The position numbers were made by a program, and so were the translations under genes. From Cichorium intybus (Eukaryota; Streptophyta; Magnoliopsida; Asterales; Asteraceae), in contig CM042010.1 of assembly GCA_023525715.1 (NCBI GenBank), positions 86,671,384 through 86,735,383 on the forward strand: a stretch of DNA of 64,000 nt, given 5' to 3'. Positions 16,601 to 29,495 of the stretch are shown here, in pieces. The notes under the pieces were generated by a model. The model saw only the letters and a list, made by a program, of their open reading frames with translations. It ran no database searches and was not told where the DNA came from. Position 1 is the first letter of the stretch. Each line of letters begins with the position of its first letter.

Positions 16601-19600
16601 GACCATAAACCATCACAACACTTCATGGTTGACCATAATCCATCACAACCCTACCTGGTTAAACATAACCATCACAACCCTAACTGGTTGACCGTAACCC
16701 ATCACAACCCTACCTGGTTGACCATAACCCATCACAACCCTTCCTGGTTGACCATAACCCATCACAACCCTACCTAGTTGACCATAAACCATCACAACCC
16801 TACATCATTGACCATAAACCATCACAACCCTTCCTGGTTGACCATAACCCATCACAACCCTAACTCCTTGACCATAAACCATCACAACCCTTCCTGGTTG
16901 ACCATAACCCATCACAACCCTCCCTGGTTGACCATAACCCATCACAACCCTTTCTGGTTGACTATAACCCATCACAACCCTACCTGGTTGACTATAACCC
17001 ATCACAACCCTTCCTGATTGACCATAACCCATCACAACCCTACCTGGTTGACGATAAACAATCACAACCCTTACTGGTTGACCATAACCCATCAGAACCC
17101 TACCTGGTTAACTATAACCCATCACAACCCTAGCTGGTTGACCATAACCCATCAGAACCCTTCCTGGTTGACCATAACCCATCACAACCCTACCTAGTTG
17201 ACCATAAACCATCACAACACTTCGTGGTTGACCATAACCCATCACAACCCTACCTGGTTAAACATAACCATCACAACCCTAACTGGTTGACCGTAACCCA
17301 TCACAACCCTACCTGGTTGACCATAACCCATCACAACCCTTCCTGGTTGACCATAACCCATCACAACCCTACCTGGTTATCCATAACCCATCACAACCCT
17401 AGCTGGTTGACCATAACCCATCACAACCCTTCCTGGTTGACCATAACTCATCACAACTCTACCTGGTTGACCATAAACCATCACAACCCTTATTGGTTAA
17501 CCGTAACCCATCACAACCCTACCTCGTTAACCATAAGTCATCACAACCCTAGCTAATTGACCATAACCCATCACAACCCTTCCTAGTTGACCATAACCTA
17601 TCACAACCCTAGCTGGTTGACCATAACTCATCACAACCCTTCCTGGTTCACCATAACCCATCACAACCCTACCTGGTTAACCATAACCCATCACAACCCT
17701 TCCTGGTTGACCATAACCCATCACAACCCTACCTGGTTGACCATAAACTATCACAACCCTTACTGGTAGACCATAACCCATCACAACCCTACATGGTTAA
17801 CCATAACCTATCACAACCCTAGCTGGTTGACCATAACCCATCACAACCCTTCCTGGTTGACCATAACCCATCACAACCCTACCTGGTTGACCATAAACCA
17901 TTACAACCCTTACTGGTTGACCATAACCCATCACAACCCTACCTAGTTGACCATATCTCATCACAACCCTACCTAATTGACCATAACCCATCACAACCCT
18001 ACATGATTAACTATAACCCATCACAACCCTACCAGGTTGAAAATAACCCATCACAACCCTATCTGGTTGACGATAAACCATTACAACCCTTAATGGTTGA
18101 CCATAACCCATCACAACCCTACCTGGTCGACCAGAACCTATCACAACCCTACCTAGTTGACCAAAACCAATCTCAACCCTTCTTGATTGACCATAACCCA
18201 TCACAACCCTACCTGGTTGACCATAAACCATCACAACCCTTACTGGTTGACCATAACCCATCAGAACCTTACCTGGTTAACTATAACCCATCACAACCCT
18301 ACCTGGTTGACCATAACCCATCACAACCCTTCCTGGTTGACCATAACCCATCACAACCCTACCCGGTTGACCATAACCCATCACAACCCTTACTGGTTGA
18401 CCATAACCCATCACAACCCTACCTGGTTGACCATAACCCATCACAACGCTTATTGGTTAACCATAACCCATAACAACCCTACATGGTTCACCATAACCCA
18501 TCACAACCCTAACTGGTTGACCATAACCCATCACAACCCTACCTGGTTGACCATAACCCATCACAACCCTACCTGGTTGACCATAACCCATCACAACCCT
18601 ACCTCCTTGACCATAAACCATCACAACCCTTCCTGGTTGACCATAACCCACCACAACCCAACCTGGTTGACCATAAACCATCACAACCCATACTGGTTGA
18701 CCATAACCCATCAGAACCCTACCTGGTTAACTAGAATCCATCACAATCCTACCTGGTTGACCATAACCCATCACAACCCTTCCTAGTTGACCATAACCCA
18801 TCACAACCCTACCTAGTTGACCATAAACCATCACAACCCTTCGTGGTTGACCATAACCCATCACAACCCTACCTGGTTGACCATAACCCATCACAACCCT
18901 TTCTGGTTGACTATAACCCATCACAACCCTACCTGGTTGACTATAACCCATCACAACCCTTCCTGATTGACCATAACCCATCACAACCCTACCTGGTTGA
19001 CGATAAACAATCACAACCCTTACTGGTTGACCATAACCCATCAGAACCCTACCTGGTTAACTATAACCCATCACAACCCTAGCTGGTTGATCATAACCCA
19101 TCAGAACCCTTCCTGGTTGACCATAACCCATCACAACCCTACCTAGTTGACCATAAACCATCACAACACTTCGTGGTTGACCATAACCCATCACAACCCT
19201 ACCTGGTTAAACATAACCATCACAACCCTAATTGGTTGACCGTAACCCATCACAACCCTACCTGGTTGACCATAACCCATCACAACCCTTCCTGGTTGAC
19301 CATAACCCATCACAACCCTTCCTGGTTGACCATAACCCATCACAACCCTACCTGGTTATCCATAACCCATCACAACCCTAGCTGGTTGACCATAACCCAT
19401 CACAACCCTTCCTGGTTGACCATAACTCATCACAACTCTACCTGGTTGACCATAAACCATCACAACCCTTATTGGTTAACCGTAACCCATCACAACCCTA
19501 CCTCGTTAACCATAAGTCATCACAACCCTAGCTAATTGACCATAACCCATCACAACCCTTCCTAGTTGACCATAACCTATCACAACCCTAGCTGGTTGAC

Positions 19601-20860
19601 CATAACTCATCACAACCCTTCCTGGTTCACCATAACCCATCACAACCCTACCTGGTTGACCATAACCCATCACAACCCTTCCTGGTTGACCATAACCCAT
19701 CACAACCCTACCTGGTTGACCATAAACTATCACAACCCTTACTGGTTGACCATAACCCATCACAACCCTACATGGTTAACCATAACCTATCACAACCCTA
19801 GCTGGTTGACCATAACCCATCACAACCCTTCCTGGTTGACCATAACCCATCACAACCCTACCTGGTTGACCATAAACCATTACAACCCTTACTGGTTGAC
19901 CATAACCCATCACAACCCTACCTAGTTGACCATATCTCATCACAACCCTACCTAATTGACCATAACCCATCACAACCCTACATGATTAACTATAACCCAT
20001 CACAACCCTACCAGGTTGAAAATAACCCATCACAACCCTATCTGGTTGACGATAAACCATTACAACCCTTAATGGTTGACCATAACCCATCACAACCCTA
20101 CCTGGTCGACCAGAACCTATCACAACCCTACCTAGTTGACCAAAACCAATCTCAACCCTTCTTGATTGACCATAACCCATCACAACCCTACCTGGTTGAC
20201 CATAAACCATCACAACCCTTACTGGTTGACCATAACCCATCAGAACCTTACCTGGTTAACTATAACCCATCACAACCCTACCTGGTTGACCATAACCCAT
20301 CACAACCCTTCCTGGTTGACCATAACCCATCACAACCCTACCCGGTTGACCATAACCCATCACAACCCTTATTGGTTGACCATAACCCATCACAACCCTA
20401 CCTGGTTGACCATAACCCATCACAACGCTTATTGGTTAACCATAACCCATAACAACCCTACATGGTTCACCATAACCCATCACAACCCTAACTGGTTGAC
20501 CATAACCCATCACAACCCTACCTGGTTGACCATAACCCATCACAACCCTACCTGGTTGACCATAACCCATCACAACCCTACCTCCTTGACCATAAACCAT
20601 CACAACCCTTCCTGGTTGACCATAACCCACCACAACCCAACCTGGTTGACCATAAACCATCACAACCCATACTGGTTGACCATAACCCATCAGAACCCTA
20701 CCTGGTTAACTAGAATCCATCACAATCCTACCTGGTTGACCATAACCCATCACAACCCTTCCTAGTTGACCATAACCCATCACAACCCTACCTAGTTGAC
20801 CATAAACCATCACAACCCTTCGTGGTTGACCATAACCCATCACAACCCTACCTGGTTGAC
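13690..20860. repeat. Higher-order satellite block in three copies
   Basis: A block of about 1.95 kb occurs at about 13690-15640, 16930-18880 and 18880-20860. Offsets are 3238 bp between the first two and 1949 bp between the last two, rising to 1979 bp after one extra monomer near 19320. Between the first two copies lies about 1.3 kb, part of which (about 15970-16700) repeats about 12820-13550. The copies share rare private variants, so they arose by recent unequal exchange. Limits are approximate. Confidence 0.75.
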
Positions 20861-21057
20861 CATAACCCATCCCAACCCTTACTGGTTGATCATAACACAG
20901 CACAACCCTACCTGGTTAACCATAACCCATCACAACCGTAACTGGTTGACCATAACCCATCACAACCCTACCTGGTTGACCATAACCCATCACAACCCCA
21001 CCTGGTTGACCATAACCCATCACAACCCTTCCTGGTTGACCATAACCCATCACAACC

Positions 21058-24000
21058 CTTCCTGGTTGACCATAACCCATCCCAAGCCTACCTGGTTGAC
21101 CATAACCCATCACAACCCTACCTGGTTGACCATAACTCATCACACCCCTTCCTTGTTGACCATAACCCATCACAACCGTACATGGTAAACCATAACACAT
21201 CACAACCCTTACTAGTTGACCATAACCCATCACAACCCTTCCTGGTTGACCATAACCCATCACAACCCTACCTAGTTGACCATAAACCATCACAACCCTT
21301 CGTGGTTGACCATAACCCATCATAACCCGACCTGGTTAACCATAACCCATCACAACCCTTACTGGTTGATCATAACACATCACAACCCTACCTGGTTAAC
21401 CATAACCCATCACAACCGTAACTGGTTGACCATAACCCATAACAACCCTACCTGGTTGACCATAACCCATCACAACCCTACCTGGTTGACCATAACCCAT
21501 CACAACCCTTCCTGGTTGATCATAACCCATCACAACCCTACCTGGTTGACAATAACCCATCTCAACCCTACCAGGTTGACCATAACCCATCACAACCCTT
21601 CCTAGTTGACCATAACCCATCACAACCCTACCTGGTTGACAATAACCCATCACAACCTGGTTAACCATAACCTATCACAACCCTACCTGGTTGACCATAA
21701 CCCATCACAACCCTACATGGTTGACCGTAACACATCATAACCCTACATGGTTAACGATAACCCATCACAACCATACCTGGTTGACAATAACCCATCACAA
21801 CCCTATCTGGTTGACGATAACCCATTACAACCCTTACTGGTTGACCATAACCCATCACAACCTTACCTGGTTGACCATAACCTATCACAACCCTACCTGG
21901 TTTACCATAACCCATCACAACCCTTCCTGATTGACCATAACCCATCACAACCCTACTTGGTTGACCATAAACCATCACAACCCTTACTGGTTGACCATAA
22001 CCCATCAGAACCCTACCTGGTTAATTATAACCCATCACAACCCTACCTGGTTAACCATAACCCATCACAACTCTTCCTGGTTGACCATAACCCATCACAA
22101 CCCTACCCGGTTGACCATAACCCATCATAACCCTTACTGGTTGACCATAACCCATCACAACCCTACCTGGTTGACCATAACCCATCACAACGCTTACTGG
22201 TTAACCATAACCCATCACAACCTTACCTGGTTAAACATAACCCATCACAACCCTAACTGGTTGACCATAACCCATCAGAACCCTACTTGGTTGACCATAA
22301 CCCATCACAACTCTACCTGGTTGACCATAACCCATCACAACCCTTCCTGGTTGACCATAACCCATCATAACCCTACCTCCTTGACCATAAACCATGACAA
22401 CATTTCCTGGTTGACCATAACCCATCACAACCCTACATGGTTGACCATAACCCATCACAACCTTACCTGGTTGACTATAACCCATCACAACCCTTCTTGA
22501 TTGACCATAACCCATCACAACCCTACCTGGTTGACCATAAACCATCATAACCCTTACTGGTTGACCATAACCCATCAAAACCCTACCTGGTTAACTATAA
22601 CCCATCACAACCCTACCTGGTTGACCATAACCCATCACAAGCCTTCCTGGTTGACCATAACCCATCACAACCCTACCTAGTTGACCATAAACCATCACAA
22701 CCCTTCGTGGTTGACCATAACCCATCACCACCCTACCTGGTTAACCATAACCCATCACAACCCTAACTGGTTGACCGTAACCCATAACAACCCTACCTGG
22801 TTGGCCATAACCCATCACAACCCTTCCTGGTTGACCATAACCCATTACAACCCTACCTAGTTGACCATAAACCATCACAACCCTACCTCATTGACCATAA
22901 ACCATCACAACCCTACATGGTTTACCATAACCCATCACTACCCTACCTGGTTGACCATAAACCATCACAACCCTTACTGGTTGACCATAACCCATCACAA
23001 CCCTACCTGGTTGACCATAACCCATCACAACCCTACCTGGTTGACCATAACCCATCAGAACCCTACCTGGTTGACCATAACCCATCACAACCCTTCCTGG
23101 TTTACCATAACCCATCACAACCCTACCTGGTTGACAATAACCCATCACAACCCATACTGGTTGACCATAACCAATCACAACCCTTTCTGGTTGACCATAA
23201 CTCATCACAACCCTAGCTGGTTGACCATAACCAATCACAACCCTTTCTGGTTGACCATAACTCATCACAACCCTACCTGGTTGACCATAAACCATCACAG
23301 CCCTTACTGGTTGACCATAACCCATCACAACCCTACCTGGGTAACCATAAGCCATCACAACACTAGCTGGTTGACCATAACCCATCACAACCCTTCCTGG
23401 TTGACCATAACCCATCACAACCATAGCTGGTTGACCGTAACTCATCACAACCCTTCCGGATTCACCATAACCCATCACAACCCTACCTGGTTGACCATAA
23501 CCCATCACAACCCTTCCTGGTTGACCATAACCCATCACAACCCTAGTTGGTTGACCATAAAGCATCACAACCCTTACTGGTTAACCATAACCCATCACAA
23601 CCCTACCTAGTTAACTATAACCCATCACAACCCTAGCTGGTTGACCATAACCCATCACAACCCTTCCTGGTTGACGATAACCCATCACAACCCTACCTGG
23701 TTGACCATAATCCATTACAACCCTTACTGGTTGACCATAACCCATCACAACCCTACCTGGTTGACCATATCTCATCACAACCCTACCTGATTGACCATAA
23801 CCCATCACAACCCTTCCTGGTTGACCATAACCCATCACAAACCTATCTGGTTGACCATAACTCATGACAAACCTTCCTGGTTCACCATAACCCATCACAA
23901 CCCTACCTGGTTGACCATAACCCATCAAAACCCTACGTGGTTAGCTATAACCTATCACAACCCTACATAGTTGACCATAACACATCACAACCTTTACTGG

Positions 24001-24455
24001 TTGACCATAACCCATCACAACCCTTACTGGTTGACCAAAACCCATCACAACCCTACCTGGTTGACCATAACCCATCACAACCCTACCTGGTTGACCATAA
24101 CCCGTCAGAACCCTACCTGGTTGACCATAACCCATCACAACCCTTCCTGGTTTACCATAACCCATCATAACCCTACCTGGTTGACAATAACCCATCACAA
24201 CCCATACTGGTTGACCATAACCCATCACAACCCTACCTGGTTGACCATAACCCATCACAACCCTACATGGTTGACCATAACACATCATAACCCAACATGA
24301 TTAACTATAACCCATCACTACCCTACCTGGTTGAAAATAACCCATCACAACCCTATCTGGTTGACGATAACCCATTACAACCCTTTATGGTTGACCATAA
24401 CCCATCACAACGATACCTGGTTGACCAGAACCTATCATAACCCTACCTGGTTGAC
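21058..24455. repeat. Dispersed satellite duplication, copy 2
   Basis: This is the partner of 4880-8085, about 16.2 kb away and in the same orientation. Shared private variants include the CACACCCC monomer near 21140 and the CGATACCTGG monomer near 24412. It diverges abruptly at about 24455. It has about six extra monomers relative to copy 1. Confidence 0.75.
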
Positions 24456-26327
24456 CATAAACCAACAAAACCCTTACTGGTTGATCATAACCCATCAGAA
24501 CCCTACCTGGTTAACTATAAACCATCACAACCCTACCTGGTTGACCATAACCCATCACAACTCTTCCTGGTTGACTATAACCCATCACAACCCTACCCGG
24601 TTGACCATAACCCATCAAAACCCTTACTGGTTGACCATAACCCATCACAACCCTACCTGGTTGACCATAACCCATCACAACGCTTACTGGTTAACCATAA
24701 CCCATCACAACCCTACATGGTTCACCATAACCCATCACAACCCTAACTGGTTGACCATAACCCATCACAACCCTACCTGGTTGACCATAAGCCATCACAA
24801 CCCTACCTGGTTGACCATAACCCATCACAACCCTTCCTGGTTGACCATAACCCATCACAACCCTACCTCATTGACCATAAACCATCACAACCCTTCCTAG
24901 TTGACCATAAACCATCATAACCCTTCGTGGTTGACCATAACCCATCACAACCCTACCTGGTTGACCATAACCCATCACAACCCTTACTAGTTGATCATAA
25001 CACATCACAACCCTACCTGGTTAACCATAACCCATCACAACCGTAACTGGTTGACCATAACTCATTACAACCCTACCTGGTTAACTATAACCATCACAAC
25101 CCTACCTGGTTGACCATAACCCATCACAACCCTTCCTGGTTGACCATAACCCATCACAACCCTACCGCATTGACCATAAACTATCACAACCCTTCCTGGT
25201 TGACCATAACCCATCACTACCCTACCTGGTTGACCATAAACCATCATAACCCTTACTGGTTGACCATAACCCATCATAACCCTACCTGGTTAACCATAAC
25301 CCATCACAACCCTAGCTGGTTGACCATAACCCATCACAACTCTTCCTGGTTGACCATAACCCATCACAACCCTACCTGGTTGACCATAAACCATCACAAC
25401 CCTTACTGGTTGACCATAACCCATCACAACCCTACCTGGTTGACCATAAACCATCACAAACCTTACTAGTTGACCATAACCCATCACAACCCAACCTGGT
25501 TAACCATAACCCATCACAACCCTTACTGGTTGACCATAACCCATCACAACCCTTCCTGGTTGACCATAACCCATCACAACCCTACCTGGTTGACCATAAA
25601 CCATTACAACCCTTACTGGTTGACCACAACCCATCACAACCCTACCTGGTTGACCATAACCCATCACAACCCTACCTGATTGACCATAACCCATTACAAC
25701 CCTACCTGGTTGAACAAAACCCATCATAACCCTACCTGGTTGACTATAACCCATCACAACCCTTCCTGGTTGACAATAACTGTAAGATCCGTATCCTGAT
25801 TATAACATATACTTAAAATAAGAGTGTTAGGAATTATATGATTTTTGGTAGTTATAAAGCTAAGAAAAACTTTAGTTACAATTTCATATAAAATCAGCAT
25901 TTTGTGTCGTTTTTAGAAAAATCATAATTAATTCTAGAAAAATCGTTTGGACCTCAAACCAGTGCACAAAGTTTACAAATTGAGTCTAGTACAATTACCA
26001 AACATAATAGTAAGCTTGAAAATGACATTATTTATGGTAAAAAATGCAATCTTTACTGATTAGTTCGGAATTGACAGATTAGATAGTCTGTTTTCAAAAA
26101 TTCATAATAAATCATAGAAAAATCGTATAAATACGTAAAATACATCCCTGGAAAGGTATGGAGATGAATTTTCTGAATATCAAATAAAAACATGAATTTA
26201 ATGGGTTTAAGATCGGCTAAAACAGTCTTGAACAGACTGATTCTAGAAGGCCTTTAATTTCAACAAAATTATATTATTAAAATCTTTTGTCAAAAGTGTC
26301 ATGCCATTTTTTATTCAAGAATTCAAG

Positions 26328-26335
26328 TATAAATA
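26328..26335 (+). promoter_or_regulatory. Candidate TATA box in 5' LTR of element 1
   Basis: TATAAATA is followed by CCCCTCAAAACATCTC and a purine-poor leader, as in many plant LTR promoters. It would divide U3 (about 550 bp) from R/U5. The same site is at 32168-32175 in the right LTR. Confidence 0.55.
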
Positions 26336-27064
26336 CCCCTCAAAACATCTCATAAACCACACCAACAAATCTCAATCCAATATATAGAGGTTTCTAAGCA
26401 CTAGAGTGTAAGAAGTGAGCGGAAGGAAGCTCAAAAGCCTAGCGAAGAAGTTATAGGTTCCGACGACTGGTCATAAGGTAACTACAAACTTTTCTATAGC
26501 TTAATTAGGTATTGTAAAATAGTTTTTGTGTTAAGAAGTAGAATATTTAATAAGTATAACATATGTTATATTATACTAATTTCTAACAATAGTAAACAAA
26601 AACCTTAAAATGTCGTTATTATAACAATTCGTAATTTCCGAATATAATACCGATTGATTTACTTACGAGGACGGTGACTAGGCCGATTACTTGGGATCTG
26701 GTTGTTGGATTTTCCGAAAGGCTAAAATGTTGAAAGGATCCTGCCACCCCATCTAATCTTCTACCTGGCCGTTCTTTACTTGATAAATCATGGAGTATCA
26801 TATTGGAATTATTGAAGGGTTTAATGATGCGACTATAATATAGTTAAGGATTAAGAAATGATAGATTTCTTATTATGTTAACAGTTAAAGTGAAGGAAAT
26901 ACAAAGCCGAGAAAGATAAACGATATAGTCAACTATAATTAGGTGAGTCTTCTCACTATACTATAGGTGATATTGCATGCGTAGGAAGGAAGATATGTTA
27001 GACTAAGGTGATCTTACCTGTTATGATAATTGTATGAATTATTGCTATGATAATGATTGTTTGT

Positions 27065-27214
27065 GGACGGAACGGGATAGCCCGCGAGCCAATAGGCGGA
27101 ACGGGAATAGCCTGCGAGTCATTAGACGGAACGGGAAAAGCCTGCGAGCGATAAGACAGAACGGGAACTGCCCGTGAGTCTTCAGGCGGAACAGGGATAG
27201 CCCGTGAGTCTCAC
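27065..27214 (+). repeat. Five-unit 30-bp minisatellite in LTR
   Basis: Five imperfect 30-bp units each contain a GGAACGGGA-like word followed by a GCC(C/T)G(C/T)GAG-like word; single units vary (for example GAACAGGGA in the last). The two words are partly complementary, so each unit could form a small hairpin. The array ends about 350 bp before the LTR end and is repeated at 32905-33054. Confidence 0.85.
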
Positions 27215-27570
27215 AGACATATGAATGGTTATTGTGTGTTGTATGTTATGTGATGGATCGTATGGTATTTTCAGGAACTCACTAAGCTCCATGCTTACCC
27301 TTTCCCTATATAAACTATTGTTTCAGGTACATCAGGTACAATGGATGGCAAGGCGTGATGTGTATACACTGTGCTGCTTCATTGGAGGACTGTTTTTGAA
27401 TTAATATTCCGCTATATTGTGATTTCGTTAACTTCTGTTAATCATGGGGTGTTTTCATTAAACTTATAAGTTATGGAATTTTGTCAAAATTAATTAAGTG
27501 GCTTTTCTTATATTGAAGTTTTCGTTTAAAATTTTTTAAATTTACTCAAAAATTTTGGGATGTTACAAGT

Positions 27571-27582
27571 TGGTATCAGAGC
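27571..27582 (+). other. Primer binding site, initiator Met tRNA
   Basis: TGGTATCAGAGC lies three bases after the end of the 5' LTR. It is the standard plant complement to the 3' end of initiator methionine tRNA, used to prime minus-strand synthesis. It fixes the element as plus-oriented. Confidence 0.9.
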
Positions 27583-28964
27583 ACAGCTTGAGAGAATCAG
27601 GCTCACTTAGTGAGTTCTGGACTCAAGTTGAGGCTTAAGAGTTTTCTTAAAATATTTTTACGAAAGAAGTATGTTTTATGAAGGGTGAACTGAAGACACA
27701 GTGTGTACCGCCAGCCGACGCCAGTATGAGAAAAGGGTTAAGTATTTAATATTCTGGATGTTAAAAAAAACATATGGTATATGTTTGCTGAAATGCCTGG
27801 TAGAGATCACATATTGTTGTATTATTATCTGCTATTTGCTAATAGAACTGTATGCTAGTGCCGATAGGTTGCTTAGAGATTTCCACTAAGTTGTATACAA
27901 TATGGACTGAATAGTCATAGAATGTGTGAGTTGACCTTGTTGCATGTTCCTTGTTTGGTTGTTGCCTTAGGGAAGATTCTCTTATTTGAAAGACTGTTTA
28001 GTTCGATATTGTATACAACTACGTTCGCGAAACAACCTGTCATCACTGGAGGAAGTTCCGTCTTAGTTAGAATAGCAGGGTGGGGGTGGGATTCCAAGTA
28101 TTCCTAGAAGGGTTGACATATGCCTTGTAAGGGCATATGTGTTAAAATTATCGGTAAGAAGCGAATTGGATATTTCGAGACGGGTCTTGGAACGAACATG
28201 GATAGGTGTGGAAGGTAGTAGTAGAGCTCCTACTATCGAAAGCACAGGATCCACGTTCGAGTCGGGAGTTCATCACGAAGGATCCAAGGAGCTGAATATG
28301 TGAGTGTCTGGCATAATTAACTTAAATGCTAGTGTAATGTGGTAAACTTTTATCCATTCAATTTTTGAATGTTGATTGTGAGGTTCAGTAAGAACAATTA
28401 AGATGCGATCATACCAGTTTGGTTGGACCGATCATGCTTAAGTTAATTACTGAGCTTAAAGACTGTTGAAAGGGAGAATGCCAAAATGCTATTGTGGTAG
28501 CTATTTTTCATGCAACTAATGGGCGCACAAGTCAGACAGGGACTAGAGGATGCAAGGGTGAGTTTTCCAACTCACGGTCAAAGAGGTGCAAGCGGCGCCT
28601 GAGATGATAGCGGGTATTTTTGAGTCAACTCTGTACATGCCTAGTGCTGTGTAATAGTGGGGCTACCTACCCTTGTATTGATCTTACTTGGGTAATTGAT
28701 CAGGTCGTGTGGGTTGAGAGTTTGGATCACTCACTCGTGATTGAGGTAACTGACGATAGAGGTATTGACTAGGGTCGCAAGCGGATGAGTAACATATGGT
28801 GGTTGATGTAAACATCTTTACATTATCGAAACATGTTTATTGAGATAGTGTTTGCCCCCGATGCAAGTTGTTGGCTGAGCAGAGTGGGCTTGTTTTTCGT
28901 TCGAGAGAGTAAGGGCTCGTAAAAAAAAATTATAAATCGAATAAACAGACTTGGACTTTAGTCC
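27583..28964 (+). other. Non-coding internal leader of element 1
   Basis: About 1.4 kb without an ORF over about 65 codons and without a recognisable gag or pol motif. It is probably the packaging leader region of the element or decayed internal sequence. It contains a perfect hairpin at 28116-28140. Confidence 0.6.
28116..28140. other. Perfect 9-bp inverted repeat (hairpin)
   Basis: ACATATGCC at 28116-28124 and GGCATATGT at 28132-28140 are perfect complements around a 7-base loop, within the non-coding leader of element 1. A role in RNA packaging is possible but unsupported. Confidence 0.5.
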
Positions 28965-28977
28965 AAGTGGGGGAGGA
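28965..28977 (+). other. Internal polypurine-tract-like sequence
   Basis: AAGTGGGGGAGGA resembles the element's true purine tract at 31607-31618 (AAGTGGGGGAGA). It follows a short inverted repeat TTGGAC...GTCCAA at 28951-28966. It lies just downstream (in element terms) of the non-coding leader and just before the captured gene, so it may mark a fossil 3' end. Confidence 0.4.
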
Positions 28978-29114
28978 ATACGAAATTAAGGGAACAACAT
29001 GAATATTATATTGAATCGATGAAGTTATTAAAATTATAGTAACATGTCAATATATTTAATTCATTACTACAACTTTATATTAATACATTAAGAAAAGTTT
29101 ACAGAACTGCTAAC

Positions 29115-29495
29115 CTAAACCGGAGAATCAGAAAGAAATGAGAAAAGATCTTCTACACTCCAATCTTTGTCATCATTAGGTTGACTTGTATCTTCTTGAG
29201 GATTTGGAAGGGGTATGCTTTCAGTTATTGGAGGAGGAGCTCCAAGGTATGGGGTCTCGATAGAGTTGGAGCACGTAACCCCGTGATTAGGGGCTAAATA
29301 TTGACCCATTTGGGGTGTGTGTAAGTAGGGTAATGATGAGGAAGGATTCCAATTCGGAACTAGTTGGGGGTAGTTATAAGAAGGAGGAAACCAGGCTAGG
29401 TCACCTACAAAGCCTCTAAAATTCTCCTCACTTGTAGGCTCGAGTAAACCAGGGTTAATACTACTCATACCAGAATTAGATAGTAGAGATTGCTG
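29115..29495 (-). pseudogene. 3' part of RWP-RK gene beyond the in-frame stop
   Basis: Downstream of the TAG at 29496-29498 the same frame stays open for about 126 codons to a TAG at 29115-29117. The stretch is rich in Pro, Ser and Asn and ends in an acidic tail (DDKDWSVEDLFSFLSD) typical of activation-type C-termini. The open frame suggests that the upstream stop is a recent CAG-to-TAG change and that the ancestral protein ended here. It could also be 3' UTR if the parent gene always stopped at 29496; comparison with relatives would decide. Confidence 0.6.

Larger units (their letters stand above)
1..25780. repeat. 30-bp satellite array, left block
   Basis: The whole stretch is tandem copies of a 30-bp monomer with core ACCATAACCCATCACAACCC followed by TACCTGGTTG or TTCCTGGTTG. 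Monomers ending CCCTAC and CCCTT tend to alternate, giving a loose 60-bp dimer. Copies differ at a few positions, often as transitions. Most monomers are exactly 30 bp; rare 29-bp or truncated units shift the phase, for example near 4540, 5480, 6527, 14030, 19215, 21655 and 25090. The array continues beyond the left edge and resumes in phase after the LTR element at 33408. Because 30 is a multiple of 3 and the monomer lacks stops in three frames, long decapeptide-repeat ORFs appear on both strands; I regard them as non-coding. The family is not one I can name. Confidence 0.97.
25781..27567 (+). repeat. 5' LTR of element 1
   Basis: Direct copy of 31621-33407 and of the same length, with TG...CA termini. 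It holds a TATA box about 547 bp from its start and a five-unit 30-bp minisatellite near its 3' end. No coding capacity is credible: a 60-residue minus-strand ORF at 26619-26801 recurs only because the LTR is duplicated. Confidence 0.95.

Noticed and set aside
119..25757. Dozens of long ORFs on both strands with decapeptide repeats (for example LTITHHNPSW, VDHNPSQPYL, GYGQPGRVVM)
   Set aside because: They follow from a 30-bp monomer, a multiple of three, that lacks stops in three frames. They overlap one another on both strands, end at random variants and have no gene structure.
26619..26801. 60-residue minus-strand ORF, repeated at 32459-32641
   Set aside because: It lies in both LTR copies of element 1 and is duplicated only with the LTR. 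It resembles no known family.
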